From positions 1 through 22,958 of the forward strand of contig CAYQAJ010000051.1 of assembly GCA_964415245.1 (NCBI GenBank): a DNA stretch of 22,958 nt, given 5' to 3'. This DNA is from CAYQAJ01 sp964415245. Lineage in GTDB: Bacteria; Planctomycetota; Planctomycetia; Pirellulales; Pirellulaceae. The translations under genes and the position numbers were made by a program. Of the stretch, positions 22,906 to 22,958 are shown piece by piece. The first letter of the stretch is position 1, and every line of letters begins with the position of its first letter. The notes beneath the pieces were generated by a model that worked only from the letters and a program-made list of their open reading frames with translations, was not told the DNA's origin and searched no databases.

Positions 22906-22958
22906 TTCAAAACCGTCGGGGACTGGCTCGTTTTGCGCAGCCTGCGGAGCAAAATGTG
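22906..22958. repeat. Nested palindromic repeat, copy 4 (cut by window end)
   Basis: Starts 8 bp after the CE15-like gene: the end of the left outer arm (caaaaccgtc), the inner arm ggggactggctcgttttgc, a short centre as in copy 1, and the beginning of the second inner arm (gcaaaatgtg). The right end lies outside the window. Confidence 0.8.

Overview
The window is GC-rich chromosomal DNA that looks like a member of the Planctomycetota, probably Pirellulales-like. The evidence is the gene style: a secreted PQQ-type beta-propeller, an Asp-box propeller, a HEAT-repeat exoprotein next to a Tat-exported Gfo/Idh/MocA oxidoreductase, a CE15-like esterase, and a KS-CLF polyketide/PUFA-type synthase. 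Palindromic and inverted intergenic repeats are also abundant. No insertion sequence, phage gene, CRISPR array or rRNA was found.

Layout. (1) 1-3160: three tRNA genes (Arg-TCT, His-GTG, Trp-CCA), an HNH nuclease gene, and two small membrane-protein genes, one resembling the hydroxylaminobenzene mutase/styrene-oxide isomerase family. The spaces between them are filled by short imperfect repeats arranged as inverted pairs. (2) 3184-6648 (minus): a long protein with an active-looking ketosynthase, a second KS-fold domain whose Cys has become Gln (chain-length-factor type), and a remnant of a ketoreductase. (3) 7216-11885 (plus): a tight operon of an SDR-fold protein lacking most of its catalytic tetrad, followed by the three subunits of a molybdenum hydroxylase (2Fe-2S small, Mo large, FAD medium). 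(4) 12130-14528 (plus): two translationally coupled secreted beta-propellers. (5) 14758-18425 (minus): a Tat-exported Gfo/Idh/MocA oxidoreductase and a secreted HEAT-repeat protein. (6) 19265-22898: a small secreted protein (minus), then two secreted alpha/beta-hydrolases (plus), one of the glucuronoyl-esterase type.

The most striking observation is a palindromic repeat family. One copy lies 8 bp upstream of tRNA-Arg and one follows the last gene. One copy of 123 bp (41 codons) sits in frame inside the Gfo/Idh/MocA gene, between its start and its twin-arginine motif. A core-only copy lies in the gene-free stretch near 18.75 kb. The other notable points are the unusual KS-CLF gene and the SDR with N, S and K of the tetrad replaced, both flanking one divergent promoter region that holds a perfect 7-bp-arm palindrome.

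Function is inferred from motifs seen by eye. No search or structure prediction was run, so substrates of the Mo hydroxylase, propellers and oxidoreductase remain unassigned.
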